Shown: positions 36,024-45,734, counted from the stretch's first letter. The stretch is 64,000 nt of DNA from Janthinobacterium sp. B9-8 (GCF_000969645.2 NZ_CP014222.1:3971740-4035739), one strand, 5' to 3'. Notes: generated from the letters alone by a model not told the origin. Numbers and translations are program-made.

Positions 36024-36482
36024 ATGGATTTGATCTTGTGGCGTCATGCTGAGGCTGAGGAGGGGGGCGATGATTTACTTCGCCCCCTTAGTAGTAAAGG
36101 CCGTAAACAGGCAGAGAAAATGGCGGCTTGGTTGGGCAAGCGTTTTGCTGATGGGGCAATCACGGTGATTGCCAGCGAGGCATTGCGTAGCCAGGAAACG
36201 GCCAAGGCTTTAAGTAAGCAGTTTAAAATAGATGCAAGACTTAATCCGGGCTCGAAGGCGTCGGCTTATCTGGAAGTCAGTAATTGGCCGCGTGAGACTG
36301 GCAAGGTATTGGTTCTGGTGGGCCACCAGCCTGAGATAGGCCGGGTTGCTGCGGTGATCTTAGCGTATAAAGAGCTGGATTGGGAGCTGCGCCGAGGAGC
36401 TTGCTGGTGCTTACAACGGCGAGTAAAAGAAGGGCAAATTACTTATTTATTACGCGCGGTGATGTCGCCGGATTTGTTGTAA
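36024..36482 (+). CDS. sixA: Phosphohistidine phosphatase SixA-like (histidine phosphatase superfamily)
   Basis: A small branch-1 histidine phosphatase that removes phosphate from His residues of phosphorelay or PTS proteins. The 152-aa product has the catalytic RHA box at residues 7-9 (LILWRHAEAE), the ASEALRSQETAKAL segment and the second histidine in VLVGHQPEIGRVA. An excellent AAGGAGG lies 7 nt before the ATG at 36024, so the longer frame from 35997 is rejected. Confidence 0.92.
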   Translation: MDLILWRHAEAEEGGDDLLRPLSSKGRKQAEKMAAWLGKRFADGAITVIASEALRSQETAKALSKQFKIDARLNPGSKASAYLEVSNWPRETGKVLVLVGHQPEIGRVAAVILAYKELDWELRRGACWCLQRRVKEGQITYLLRAVMSPDLL

Positions 36483-36574
36483 TATTTTTGCAATTGAAAC
36501 TTAATGTTAATGTAGCTGAAAGTTAATAACTTGTTTCTAGTCAAACATTGGTTAATAGTTACAATGTATTGTGT

Positions 36575-36580
36575 TATGAT
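36575..36580 (+). promoter_or_regulatory. Possible extended -10 promoter of the 53-codon gene
   Basis: TATGAT (36575-36580) is preceded by TG one base upstream (36572-36573), an extended -10 arrangement. The 17-bp-spaced -35 position reads TTAATA, a weak match. It lies 40 nt before the small open frame at 36620. Confidence 0.4.
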
Positions 36581-36619
36581 CGTGTAATGTGCTAATGCAT
36601 ACTACTCGGGGGCAATAAA

Positions 36620-36781
36620 ATGCTAAGTCATACGCAAGTCCGTAAACCCGTTGTACCTACTACTCCTCCTAAATCATCCGAGCTTAATTTTTTTGAGCGC
36701 AATAAAAGCGCATCACCATTTGCTTGGATTGCTTTTTCTGGCGATGTAAAACCATCTCAGCTGCCTGCACAGAAAAAGTAA
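36620..36781 (+). CDS. Small 53-aa protein of unknown function
   Basis: A short gene with GGGGGC before its ATG, an upstream candidate promoter and a strong terminator 14 nt after its stop. The product starts MLSHTQVRKPVVPTTPPK and ends DVKPSQLPAQKK. It has no signal peptide or membrane helix and is basic and proline-rich at both ends around a short hydrophobic FAWIAFSG stretch. I do not recognise a family. It stands between sixA and the 3' end of the hem operon. The isolated transcription unit, rather than homology, is the evidence that it is real. Confidence 0.6.
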   Translation: MLSHTQVRKPVVPTTPPKSSELNFFERNKSASPFAWIAFSGDVKPSQLPAQKK

Positions 36782-36795
36782 GGTCTAAAATAAGC

Positions 36796-36831
36796 AAAAC
36801 GGCTGCATTGATATCAATGCAGCCGTTTTTT
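36796..36831. terminator. Bidirectional terminator (small gene / hemY)
   Basis: A perfect 34-bp palindrome (36796-36829) of AAAACGGCTGCATTGAT and its complement, followed by T on the right and by the A-tract on the left. It serves the small rightward gene and, in the other direction, the leftward hemCDXY operon, whose last stop is at 36851. Confidence 0.88.
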
Positions 36832-36850
36832 CTTGCCTTAAACAATTATT

Positions 36851-38056
36851 TTAGATCAAGCTGGCTTGCGGTAATGCCAAGGCTAAGCTTGCACGATAGT
36901 GCTGGCTGGCAGCATCATTTTTATCTAAGGAATCGAGTAATTCGGCTAATTCTGAATGTGCCACTGCCGTTGGGTGTACTGCAATGCTGGCTTCCAGATA
37001 GGTCTGCGCTTTGCCCCATAGGCTGCTCGCCCGGCAGAGTCGTCCTAAGGTAAGCAGAAGCAAATGATCTTTAGGATGCTGCTTGAGCCAGAGCTCAGCT
37101 TGTTGCAGCTGAGAAATCAGCGCTTCACCAGTTAAACCTAAGGAGCCATAACGGCCAGCCAAGGTGCTCGACCATTCATTGCGTAAGCTTTCTTCGAGCA
37201 AGGTGCGGGCTAAAGCGGGCTCACCCTGGCTCTTATAGCTGTCTGCAACGGCTTCAAGCAGCTGTGGCAGTGCTTTATCTGCACTAGGCAGCTTATTCCA
37301 CCAGTCTTTGAGCTGCTGGCAGGATAAGGGCTGCTGTTTTAGTTTGAGCAAGTAGGCTTGGTTGCGAATTCGTCTGGCCTGATCGGCATCCAGCGCCTCA
37401 CTTTTGCTTAGCTGCTCTGCCAAACGTAAGACCGCATCGGGATTTTCTTCACGTAAACGCAAGCGCAGCTCTAGTTGCAAAGCAGCAGTAAGCTTTGGAG
37501 AAATCTGTTTGGCGGCGGCGAGTGCATTGCCTGCATCGGCATAACGGCGCTCATCCAAGTAAAGCTCGGCAGCCATCATGGCAGCAGGTAAATGTTGATT
37601 ACCAAAGCGCTGCTGGAGTTTTTCCAGATATTGATCGCGGCGGGCAAAATCGCGCATTTGATGTGCGGCACGCGTGGCAAGCAGGGCATTTACTGCGTAG
37701 GCATCGTTGTTTTCGCTATGATTGAGCGCTTCGCCAGCCAAACGTTCGGCACGCTGGTAGCGGCCTTCAAAAAACGCTAAGCGTGCTTCGCGCTCAAGCT
37801 GGATAGAAGCTTCTCTTTTTTGACGTTCACGGTATTGCTTAACCTGATGGGGCAGGCCGCCTAATTCGGCCACTACGCGCAGTAGCAAATACAGCAGGGC
37901 AATGCTGACCAGCGTGAGCATGGCAAAGACATTGAGTGATACTTCAATGCGCCACGGCGGCAGAAACACCAGTACATAGCCGGTATTCAGCTGGGCAAAC
38001 AGCGTAAGGCCCACAGCCAGTGCAAATAAAGCGATGATCCAAAGCAGGATTCTCAT
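36851..38056 (-). CDS. hemY: HemY: TPR-containing inner-membrane protein of the heme operon
   Basis: This is the proteobacterial HemY encoded with hemCDX, not the Gram-positive protoporphyrinogen oxidase of the same name. 401 aa; two N-terminal membrane helices (about 3-23 and 40-62) with the family motif LLLRVVAELGGLP after them, then a cytosolic TPR-rich domain (about 95-390). A role in organising heme-pathway enzymes is proposed for the family. Its start overlaps the hemX stop by 4 nt. Confidence 0.92.
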   Translation of the reverse strand: MRILLWIIALFALAVGLTLFAQLNTGYVLVFLPPWRIEVSLNVFAMLTLVSIALLYLLLRVVAELGGLPHQVKQYRERQKREASIQLEREARLAFFEGRYQRAERLAGEALNHSENNDAYAVNALLATRAAHQMRDFARRDQYLEKLQQRFGNQHLPAAMMAAELYLDERRYADAGNALAAAKQISPKLTAALQLELRLRLREENPDAVLRLAEQLSKSEALDADQARRIRNQAYLLKLKQQPLSCQQLKDWWNKLPSADKALPQLLEAVADSYKSQGEPALARTLLEESLRNEWSSTLAGRYGSLGLTGEALISQLQQAELWLKQHPKDHLLLLTLGRLCRASSLWGKAQTYLEASIAVHPTAVAHSELAELLDSLDKNDAASQHYRASLALALPQASLI

Positions 38057-39093
38057 TGCTTAGCCCTTTCTGCTACGGTGCGGGCGCTGCGAACGGCTGC
38101 AAGGCTAGCGCCCAGTTCGGGCAGCTTAATCACCAGATCTTGTGACGACAGTTGCTTTAATGTGGCGATTGATGTGGCCGTTTGCGGTGCTTTTTGATCG
38201 AAATATTGTTCTAAATAACGCTGGGCAGCGCTGATATCACTGCGGTAGCTGGTTTCATCTTTAAGCAGTAGAGATGTGCGGGCGTCGAGCAGCCTTAGCT
38301 TGATATTTTCACGTAGAAAAAAGCTTTGCTCAGGAGAGAGCAGCATGGCCTCGGGTTTATCCATACGGCGAATTTGAATCAGCTGTTTGAGCTGATGCCA
38401 GATTTCATCAGAAAAACGGAGTAATGCGGTGTTGCTGGTCGATTCTTTAATTTGCGGCGCAGCCTGACGATAGCCATCGATGGCTAAGGGTAAATTTTCT
38501 AAACCAGAAATCAGGCTGTCGAGCTTGGCGCTAATGCCGATCACATCCACATAGGGTAGGGCTTTAAGCGTATCAATATCACGGGTAATACTTTGGCGCA
38601 CACTGATCAGCTCGGGGCGATTGAGCTGGACAAGCTTTTGGTCGATATTAGATAGCGCAAGCAGGGCGCCATTTACATTGCCGCCTAATTGCAATTGCTG
38701 GCTGGCAAAGCCCAAAATTTGCTCAATCTCGGATAAGGCACGATGTGTTTCATTATGCGTGAGCGCTTCGTACATATTATTCAGCGCTTGCTGCTGGCTG
38801 AGTGATTCTGCTTGTTTGGCTTCAAGGAGCGAAAGCTTAGCGCTGAATTGCTCCTGCAATTTTGCACTGTTGGCCAGCTGCTGGTTAAACTCGGCCGTGC
38901 CGGTTTTATTTGCGGCCAGCTGACGGCTTACTTCAAGCTTGAATTGCTCCATGGCCTGCTGCTGATAGAGCCAAACACCCGCTGTGGCAATAAGGGCCAC
39001 GCTGCTAAGCACCACGGCCGTTTGGGGTACAAAGCGACGGTTAGGCGTTTGCAGTGCTGCTGCGAGCGAGTCTTGTGAAGTGTCCTGAGTCAT
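38053..39093 (-). CDS. hemX: HemX-like membrane protein
   Basis: 346 aa with a short cytosolic N-terminus, one membrane helix (about 24-44, TAVVLSSVALIATAGVWLY) and then a long coiled-coil region (about 45-115) and a helical C-terminal domain. It is annotated in many proteobacteria as a uroporphyrinogen-III C-methyltransferase-like protein, but no SAM-binding motif is visible, so enzymatic activity is unlikely. I chose the ATG at 39093 (MTQDTSQDS) because CAGGA lies 6 nt upstream and it forms an ATGA overlap with hemD. Confidence 0.9.
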   Translation of the reverse strand: MTQDTSQDSLAAALQTPNRRFVPQTAVVLSSVALIATAGVWLYQQQAMEQFKLEVSRQLAANKTGTAEFNQQLANSAKLQEQFSAKLSLLEAKQAESLSQQQALNNMYEALTHNETHRALSEIEQILGFASQQLQLGGNVNGALLALSNIDQKLVQLNRPELISVRQSITRDIDTLKALPYVDVIGISAKLDSLISGLENLPLAIDGYRQAAPQIKESTSNTALLRFSDEIWHQLKQLIQIRRMDKPEAMLLSPEQSFFLRENIKLRLLDARTSLLLKDETSYRSDISAAQRYLEQYFDQKAPQTATSIATLKQLSSQDLVIKLPELGASLAAVRSARTVAERAKQ

Positions 39094-39863
39094 TTTGATT
39101 CCTGGCGGGGATTTGTGAAGTGTTGACATATGCCACGCAAAATACCGCTATCCCCAGCATCCGTAAGTTCTATTTGTTTGGCACCCAAAGCGCTCAGCGT
39201 CTCTGCGATGCGCGGATGAGGCACGAAATATAAGCGTGATTGTAACGCTTGCCGCGCCTCACCTCCAGCTAGGTGAAATAAGTGTTGCGCCGCTTCTGAA
39301 CTGGATATGACGATGCCATTACAGCCTGTCGCTAATTCCATCGTTAAGCGTGCTAAATCAAAGCAGGGCGGTTGTCTTTGGTAAGCGGTAATTAAAGTCA
39401 GAAGTGCGCCACGCTCTTGTAAGGCGTTTGGTAATAATTCACGCCCACCATTCCCGCGAAATAACACCAGTTTTTTGCCCTGCAAAACCTGCATTCTGGG
39501 CTCTTGCAGCAGGCCTTCACTATCAAATTGCAGCGCTGGACAAATCACATCCTGAATGCCCAGCTCCCTAGCACGTTTCTCGCTGCCCGGGCCGACTACT
39601 GCCACCGCCAAGCCCACTGGCCACGGCTGTTTTAATTGCTCAAATACCGCATCGAGTGCAGATGGGCTGATAAAAACGGCTAAATCAAATTGCTCGATAT
39701 TGGCAAGTGCAGTGCTCAGCGGTGCTGGATCGGCAGGAGGCGCGATTTCTAATAAGGGTAAGCTTATTGCGTCTGCGCCAGCGGCGTGCAGCAAGCCGAT
39801 TAAGCCTGCTGCTTGCTGGCTGGGCCGTGTTACCCACAAACGCAAACCGCTGAGTATTTGCAT
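39090..39863 (-). CDS. hemD: Uroporphyrinogen-III synthase HemD
   Basis: Cyclises hydroxymethylbilane to uroporphyrinogen III with inversion of ring D. The 257-aa product is a divergent family member with the two-domain alternating alpha/beta pattern. It begins LRLWVTRPSQQAAGL and contains FDLAVFISPSALDAV, VAVVGPGSEKRARELG and GIVISSSEAAQHLF. The ATG at 39863 overlaps the hemC stop by 1 nt (TAATG). The frame is open upstream to 40127 but only as a shadow inside hemC. Confidence 0.92.
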   Translation of the reverse strand: MQILSGLRLWVTRPSQQAAGLIGLLHAAGADAISLPLLEIAPPADPAPLSTALANIEQFDLAVFISPSALDAVFEQLKQPWPVGLAVAVVGPGSEKRARELGIQDVICPALQFDSEGLLQEPRMQVLQGKKLVLFRGNGGRELLPNALQERGALLTLITAYQRQPPCFDLARLTMELATGCNGIVISSSEAAQHLFHLAGGEARQALQSRLYFVPHPRIAETLSALGAKQIELTDAGDSGILRGICQHFTNPRQESK

Positions 39864-40807
39864 TATTCTGCGGCAGCCGCAGCGGCCAGATTTTTTAAAA
39901 TCTCTGTTGCGCCTTCGGTGCAGAGTAATTCGGCCACTTGTAGCCCCAAGCCATTCGCTGCCGCCAAAGAGCCATTGCCTTCGGCATAGATAATATCGCT
40001 GCCATCCGGGTTGGCAATAAAGGCGCGCAGGCGTAAAAAGCCATCGTCTTCTTCGGCAAATGCGCCTAATGGAATCTGGCAAGAGCCGCCTAAGCGGCGT
40101 GATAAGGAGCGCTCTGCAGTGACACATGCCGCCGTTGCCGGATGATTTAAAGGCGCGAGCAGTGCTTTTAAATCTTCACGATCGCTGCGGATTTCTATCC
40201 CCAATGCGCCTTGCCCAGGGGATGGCAGGCTGTCACTAGGGGAAATAGCGCTTTTAATCCGGCTGGATAAGCCCAAACGAATCAGCCCTGCTGCTGCCAG
40301 AATAATCGCATCGTATTCACCGGCATCCAGCTTGCCTAAACGAGTACCCACATTGCCGCGCAGCGGTTTAATCACTAAATGCGGAAAACGGGCGCGCAGC
40401 TGTGATTCGCGGCGCAAGCTGGATGTGCCGACGATACAGCCAGCGCTTAATTGATCCAGCGAATCGTATTGATTAGAAACAAAGGCATCACGCGGGTCTT
40501 CCCGCTCGCCAATCGCGGCCAGCGTAAAGCCCTCTGGCAACATCATTGGTACATCTTTCATTGAATGCACGGCAAGGTCGGCACGGCCTTCCTCGATAGC
40601 GGCTTCCAGCTCTTTAACAAATAAACCCTTGCCGCCGATTTTATTCAGCGTCACGTCTAAAATCCGGTCGCCCTGCGTGGTCATACCGAGCAATTCAACC
40701 TGCAATGCTGGATAAAGCGCCTCAAGCCTCGCCTTAACATAGTTGGCCTGCCAGAGCGCAAGCGGGCTTTCGCGGGTGGCGATAACAAGGCGATTAGGGA
40801 GAGTCAC
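39863..40807 (-). CDS. hemC: Porphobilinogen deaminase (hydroxymethylbilane synthase)
   Basis: Joins four porphobilinogens into hydroxymethylbilane on a dipyrromethane cofactor. The 314-aa product has RESPLALWQA, the GGKGLFVKELE and DLAVHSMKDVP motifs and RSLSRRLGGSCQIPLGAF, whose Cys holds the cofactor. I chose a GTG start at 40807: AAAGGA lies 7 nt upstream and the product begins at the usual place (TLPNRLVIATRES), about the length of E. coli HemC. The in-frame ATGs at 40825 and 40852 lack a ribosome site. First gene of the leftward hemCDXY operon. Confidence 0.95.
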   Translation of the reverse strand: MTLPNRLVIATRESPLALWQANYVKARLEALYPALQVELLGMTTQGDRILDVTLNKIGGKGLFVKELEAAIEEGRADLAVHSMKDVPMMLPEGFTLAAIGEREDPRDAFVSNQYDSLDQLSAGCIVGTSSLRRESQLRARFPHLVIKPLRGNVGTRLGKLDAGEYDAIILAAAGLIRLGLSSRIKSAISPSDSLPSPGQGALGIEIRSDREDLKALLAPLNHPATAACVTAERSLSRRLGGSCQIPLGAFAEEDDGFLRLRAFIANPDGSDIIYAEGNGSLAAANGLGLQVAELLCTEGATEILKNLAAAAAAE

Positions 40808-41000
40808 TTGCGTATCCTTTAGCATGAGTGCAACAAGGGCGCATTCTATCATTAGCTGATGGCTAGGTTTGGAGCGGAGTAGGAACTTAGTGGTTGTAAA
40901 TTTTTTTCTAGGGGTGCTGATTGCAATTGCGCTATGCCAGCGTTGTTGAATGGCTTAAGAGATACAGCAAGGCGGGGTAGATTAGCCCGTTTGGGTGTGA

Positions 41001-42851
41001 TTAGCTTTTACGTGGCTCAAAGACTGACAGGGGAGGCTGTAGCTCGATTTCTAATTCGACTAAATCAATTTCTTCGAATGTTTCCGCATCATCACCGGGA
41101 ATTGACGCTTCGATGGTTTCTTCTTCAATATCATTGTTTATTAAAGAGATATTCAAGGGGCTGTTTTCTTCTTCTGGGGGAGAAAACTCCAGTGATGGCA
41201 GGTCAAGCGAGATGATTTGCGGTGCATCGGTGTGTGGAAAAGTGTCTTCAACTTCTGCTGCCGGTGATAAAAACTCCATCAGCATGGCATCTTGTTCACG
41301 CAGTGGTTCCGTATCAATAGCGATTTCTGCAGGCTCAGTGCTTACAGGCTTAGTGAGCGAGATGCTGGATTCGATGGCGATTTCAACCGGGGTTTCTTCA
41401 AGCGCAACTTGAGCTGGCTTGGCTACTTTGCTCTCCTCAAGATGGGCGCTATAGAGCGGATTGTCTGGATCAAGTCGATAGCCAATATTACGCACTAAAG
41501 CCCAATCATCTGCGTCGCCACCTAAATCGTGGAAGCGTCTGGCAAGCTGGGCGTACTCTGTTTTCATGCCTTGCTGGCGTAATACGCGGAACAGCAGTAG
41601 CCACGGCTCAGTATCCGCTTCGTTTTCTTCAATGGTGTGATACAGAAGCTCGATTGCCTGATCGGTTTCGCCTTGAGCCACCAAGAGTTGCGCACGCTCT
41701 AGTGTGGCGCTGCCGTCTTCTTCCTGAACTTCAATTCCGCCATAGAAAAGCTGGCTATGCCTAAATAAGGAATGCTCGCTCTGCTGTGCATCGGCTGGCT
41801 TGGCGTTATGCGTGCGGGACACTTGGGAGATAGAGCTTTCTGCATCAGCATCCCAGGTGTTTTGATTTTTTTTGCGGCGCAGCCATAGGCCAAATCCGGC
41901 GCCTGCCGCTAATAAAGCAAGAACAACGGCCATCCACCAGCTATTGTTGCCAGCAGATTCATCAACGCGCAGCCGTTTGGGTGCAACGGGGGTTGGAGCA
42001 GGCGTGGCTGAAGGCAGTATTGCTTCACTATTGCTGATGCTTAATGTGGCCGCAGGTGCAGGGCTGGTGCTGCTGACGGCTACGCTGGCACCACTTAAAG
42101 TTTGCAGGTGTAGCATGGATTGTTGCAGGCGTGCCATTTCTGATTGCAGCTGCTCTTGCAAGCTTTGCATCATGGCTATCTTGGTTTTTAGCTCTTCCGG
42201 GCTCAGCACCGCAGGTGCTTGGTTTTTAAAACTTAATTCACTTTCAATTCGCAGTTGTCCGTTGCTCGAGGGCAAGGGGATTACCGCGCTAGGTGCGGGT
42301 GTGGTGGTGTTTTTGAGTGCGCTGCGTGAGGTAGTTTGCCCATCAGGCTTGATGACGGCGGCTGCGGCCCGGCGGCTGCGTACCTGCGCCGGAGTGGTTT
42401 TAGGGCTTGCTACTTGGCTGTTGTCTTCTATGATGCTTGGAAGATTAAGCGGGGCAGGGTCTAAAAAGACGGTATAGCTGCGTTGCAGCTGCTGTCCTTT
42501 GCATTCCATTTTAATACTGAAGCCCGCCATTGGCTCATAAACGGCATCGTTGGATTGAATCAGAATTCGCCCCCCGCGCTCCTTACTTTGCAGGCGCAGT
42601 GTCGCTTGGCCAATTCCGGGCAGATCGTTGTTTGGGGCAGTGATGCTGAGTTTGCTACAGTCTTCGGCTAAGCCGTCTTCAGGTGAGAGCTGGTAGCTCA
42701 CACTGCCACGAAAGCGTTGGCCCACTGCGGATTGGATAGATAACTCACCCAGAGTGAGGGCCGTAGCAGACCCACTCCAAGCTAAAGCCAGAGCCAAGCA
42801 CAGCATTTTGCAGCTAAAGCGCTGTCTGCTTAGGGATATGGTGGTTATCAT
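41001..42851 (-). CDS. fimV: FimV/HubP-like polar landmark protein
   Basis: FimV-type proteins gather at the cell pole and are needed for type IV pilus function and polar organisation. The 616-aa product has a signal peptide (cleavage near SATA-LTLGEL) and then the FimV N-terminal domain (LGELSIQSAVGQRFRGSV). A coiled-coil stretch (LKTKIAMMQSLQEQLQSEMA, about 216-235) precedes one membrane helix (about 303-325, MAVVLALLAAGAGFGLWL). The cytosolic tail is acidic with TPR-like helices (ERAQLLVAQGETDQAIELL). No peptidoglycan-binding LysM is obvious. It is shorter than Pseudomonas FimV, mainly because the acidic tail is short. Confidence 0.88.
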   Translation of the reverse strand: MITTISLSRQRFSCKMLCLALALAWSGSATALTLGELSIQSAVGQRFRGSVSYQLSPEDGLAEDCSKLSITAPNNDLPGIGQATLRLQSKERGGRILIQSNDAVYEPMAGFSIKMECKGQQLQRSYTVFLDPAPLNLPSIIEDNSQVASPKTTPAQVRSRRAAAAVIKPDGQTTSRSALKNTTTPAPSAVIPLPSSNGQLRIESELSFKNQAPAVLSPEELKTKIAMMQSLQEQLQSEMARLQQSMLHLQTLSGASVAVSSTSPAPAATLSISNSEAILPSATPAPTPVAPKRLRVDESAGNNSWWMAVVLALLAAGAGFGLWLRRKKNQNTWDADAESSISQVSRTHNAKPADAQQSEHSLFRHSQLFYGGIEVQEEDGSATLERAQLLVAQGETDQAIELLYHTIEENEADTEPWLLLFRVLRQQGMKTEYAQLARRFHDLGGDADDWALVRNIGYRLDPDNPLYSAHLEESKVAKPAQVALEETPVEIAIESSISLTKPVSTEPAEIAIDTEPLREQDAMLMEFLSPAAEVEDTFPHTDAPQIISLDLPSLEFSPPEEENSPLNISLINNDIEEETIEASIPGDDAETFEEIDLVELEIELQPPLSVFEPRKS

Positions 42852-42947
42852 CGATTAATATGAGCCGTTTAATGCTATGTAGATGTAATTTATAGATTTA
42901 GTTGGACTGTAGACTATTTACTTAGGGCTGACAAAGAGAGCGCAGTT

Positions 42948-45734
42948 TTAATGAGCTTCTTCCCAGTTCAGCCCAACACCTACTTCTGCAAGTAAGGGCA
43001 CGGTGAGCTTGGCGGCTGCCGACATTTTAAGCGGTAATTGTTCCCGCATCATTTCGACTTCTGAATCGGGGACTTCCAGCACCAGCTCATCGTGTACTTG
43101 CATAATTAAACGGCTTTGCAAGCCCTCGGTCTTAATCCAGTCCGCCACATTAATCATGGCTAGTTTAATTAAATCTGCTGCCGTGCCTTGCATGGGGGCA
43201 TTAATGGCCGCACGTTCCGCGCCTGCACGGCGGGCAGCGTTGGCAGATTTTATTTCTGGCAACCAGAGGCGTCGGCCAAAGACGGTTTCTACATAGCCGT
43301 ATTCTTTGGCGCTGGCGCGGATGTTTTCCATATATTGGGCTACACCGTTGAAGCGTGCAAAGTAGCGGTCGATAAAGTTTTTGGCGGCGTCGCGCGGGAT
43401 TTCCAGCTGGGCAGCAAGGCCAAATACGCCCATGCCGTAAATCAGGCCAAAGTTAATGCTTTTGGCGTAACGGCGCTGCTCGCTGCTGACTTGATCCAGC
43501 GCCACGGCAAACACTTCGGCGGCGGTGGTGCGGTGGATATCTTCGCCGGAATTAAATGCGGCAATCATGGCCTCATCGCCAGATAGGTGCGCCATGATGC
43601 GTAGCTCGATTTGAGAGTAATCGGCCGACATGATTTGCCAGCCTTTTGGTGCGATAAAGGCTTCGCGAATCTTGCGGCCTTCCATGCTTTTTACCGGGAT
43701 ATTTTGCAGATTAGGTTCGCTAGAGCTTAAGCGCCCCGTAATCGCCACGGTTTGGTTGTAGCTGGTATGCACGCGGCCAGTGCGTGGGTTGACCATCAGC
43801 GGTAGCTTATCGGTGTAAGTCGATTTCAGTTTGGATAGTGAACGGTGTTCGAGCAGCACTTTGGGCAGCGGGAAGTCTTTTGCTAGTTCTTGCAACACTT
43901 CTTCATCAGTAGATGGTGCGCCCTTGGGGGTTTTCTTGATGACGGGCAGCTTGAGCTGCTCAAAGAAAATTTCGCCAATTTGCTTGGGGCTGGATAGATT
44001 GAATGGCTGCCCCGCTAAATCGTAAGCATTTTGCTCGAGTGCCAGTAAGCGCAGGCCAATTTCATGGCTTTGCTGATTGAGTTTCTGGCTATCGAGCAAC
44101 ACACCAGTGCGCTCCATTTCAAACAAGATGCTGCGCGATGGCATTTCGATTTCACGGTAAACATGCGCCAGCCCACCCGTCAGGCGCGGCAGCAGAGCGT
44201 GAGCCAGTTGCAAGGTAATGTCAGCATCTTCGGCGGCGTAAACGCTGGCGATATCGACCGCAACTTCATCAAAGCCAATTTGCTTAGCGCCCTTGCCGCA
44301 CAGCTCTTCAAATTTAATCGTGGTAACGCCCAGCTCTCTCTCCGCTTGCGCATCCATACTGTGTTTTTCGTGGCTGGCCAACACGTAAGACATCAGCAGG
44401 GTATCGTCTTCGACCCCCGCCAGTGCAATGCCGTGATTAGCAAAAATATGCTGGTCGAATTTTAAATTCTGACCGAGTTTTTTATGGTTGGCTGATTCTA
44501 GCCAAGGTTTAAGCTTGGCTAGTGTGGCATCCAGCGGTAGTTGATCGACCGCATCTGGCCCGCGGTGAGCGAGCGGCAGATAGGCTGCATGGCCTTCACT
44601 TATGCAAAACGACATGCCGACAATTTGCGAGTTTAAAGCATCCAGACCCGTGGTTTCGGTATCGAGCGACACGACTGAAGCGGCCATCAGCTGCGCTAGC
44701 CAGTCATCTAGCTCGGTATCGCTCAGAATGGTTTGATAGTTGCGTGGGGCAGGCGTGAGCTCGGCAGGCGAGTCGATGATGGGGGCGATGCTTTCTGCTT
44801 CGGTAATGGGACCGTTGCTGGCGACCAAACTGAATAAATCGTCGTTCGCTGGGGCTGGAATGGAAGCAGCAGCGGCTTTGCTTTCTGCTTCGCGTATCCA
44901 GCTGCGGAAATTGGCTAGTCGGAATATCCCCAGCAGCGTGTCCCAGTCTTCGCTCTGCGGCACCAGATCGGCAAATTGCTGTGGCAGCTCGCTGCTTAAA
45001 TCCAGATCACATTTAATGGTAACCAGCTGCTTGGCCATCGGCAGCCATTCTAGTGTGTTGCGTAAATTCTCACCCACTACGCCTTTAATTGCGGCGGCAT
45101 TGGCCATCACGGCATCGAGTGTTTGGTACTCATCGAGCCATTTTTTCGCGGTTTTTGGCCCGCATTTTGGAACGCCAGGCACGTTATCAACGGTATCGCC
45201 AATCAGAGCGAGGTAATCGACAATTTGCTCAGGGCGCACGCCAAATTTATTGATGACGCCTTCGATATCGAGCACTTCTTCGGTCATCGAGTTTTCGATA
45301 CGCACATATTGATTAACCAGCTGTGCCATATCTTTATCGCCGGTCGACATAATGGTAGTAATACCGTGTTCTGTACCCCAGCTTGCAAGTGTACCAATCA
45401 CATCGTCAGCTTCTACACCATCCACCATCAGTATCTTGATACCAAATGCTTTCACTGCGGCGTGAATTGGTGCAATTTGCACACGCAATTCATCGGGCAT
45501 AGATGGGCGATGCGCCTTGTATTCGCTGTATAAATCGTCGCGGAAGGTTTTGCCTTTGGCATCAAATACGCAGGCGATATAATCGGCTGGTGTTTGCTGG
45601 CGCAGCTTTTTCAGCATATTAACAAAGCCGTACAAAGCATTGGTGGGCGTGCCGTCTGGAGCTGCCAGATCGCGGATCGCATGGAAGGCTCGGTAGAGGT
45701 AGGAGGAGCCGTCAATTAAAAGCAGGGTCGCCAT
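42948..45734 (-). CDS. polA: DNA polymerase I
   Basis: Fills gaps and removes RNA primers. 928 aa, same length as E. coli. The N-terminal 5'-3' exonuclease (about 1-290, LLIDGSSYLYRAFHA, GVEADDVIGTLA) is followed by a 3'-5' proofreading domain whose catalytic motif is intact (VSLDTETTGLD, about 350-360). The polymerase domain has motif A DYSQIELRIMAHLSGD, motif B RYAKSINFGLIYGMG and motif C QVHDELVLEVP. Divergent from the DUF2782 gene. Confidence 0.98.
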   Translation of the reverse strand: MATLLLIDGSSYLYRAFHAIRDLAAPDGTPTNALYGFVNMLKKLRQQTPADYIACVFDAKGKTFRDDLYSEYKAHRPSMPDELRVQIAPIHAAVKAFGIKILMVDGVEADDVIGTLASWGTEHGITTIMSTGDKDMAQLVNQYVRIENSMTEEVLDIEGVINKFGVRPEQIVDYLALIGDTVDNVPGVPKCGPKTAKKWLDEYQTLDAVMANAAAIKGVVGENLRNTLEWLPMAKQLVTIKCDLDLSSELPQQFADLVPQSEDWDTLLGIFRLANFRSWIREAESKAAAASIPAPANDDLFSLVASNGPITEAESIAPIIDSPAELTPAPRNYQTILSDTELDDWLAQLMAASVVSLDTETTGLDALNSQIVGMSFCISEGHAAYLPLAHRGPDAVDQLPLDATLAKLKPWLESANHKKLGQNLKFDQHIFANHGIALAGVEDDTLLMSYVLASHEKHSMDAQAERELGVTTIKFEELCGKGAKQIGFDEVAVDIASVYAAEDADITLQLAHALLPRLTGGLAHVYREIEMPSRSILFEMERTGVLLDSQKLNQQSHEIGLRLLALEQNAYDLAGQPFNLSSPKQIGEIFFEQLKLPVIKKTPKGAPSTDEEVLQELAKDFPLPKVLLEHRSLSKLKSTYTDKLPLMVNPRTGRVHTSYNQTVAITGRLSSSEPNLQNIPVKSMEGRKIREAFIAPKGWQIMSADYSQIELRIMAHLSGDEAMIAAFNSGEDIHRTTAAEVFAVALDQVSSEQRRYAKSINFGLIYGMGVFGLAAQLEIPRDAAKNFIDRYFARFNGVAQYMENIRASAKEYGYVETVFGRRLWLPEIKSANAARRAGAERAAINAPMQGTAADLIKLAMINVADWIKTEGLQSRLIMQVHDELVLEVPDSEVEMMREQLPLKMSAAAKLTVPLLAEVGVGLNWEEAH

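Noticed and set aside
39864..40127. Upstream extension of hemD
   Set aside because: The open frame extends into hemC on the same strand but is Arg/Cys-rich nonsense. The ATG at 39863 gives a normal HemD and couples to the hemC stop.
44740..45533. Long plus-strand frames antisense to polA (158 and 136 codons)
   Set aside because: Polymerase I motifs on the minus strand are complete. The antisense frames lack any family resemblance or ribosome sites and reflect codon bias.
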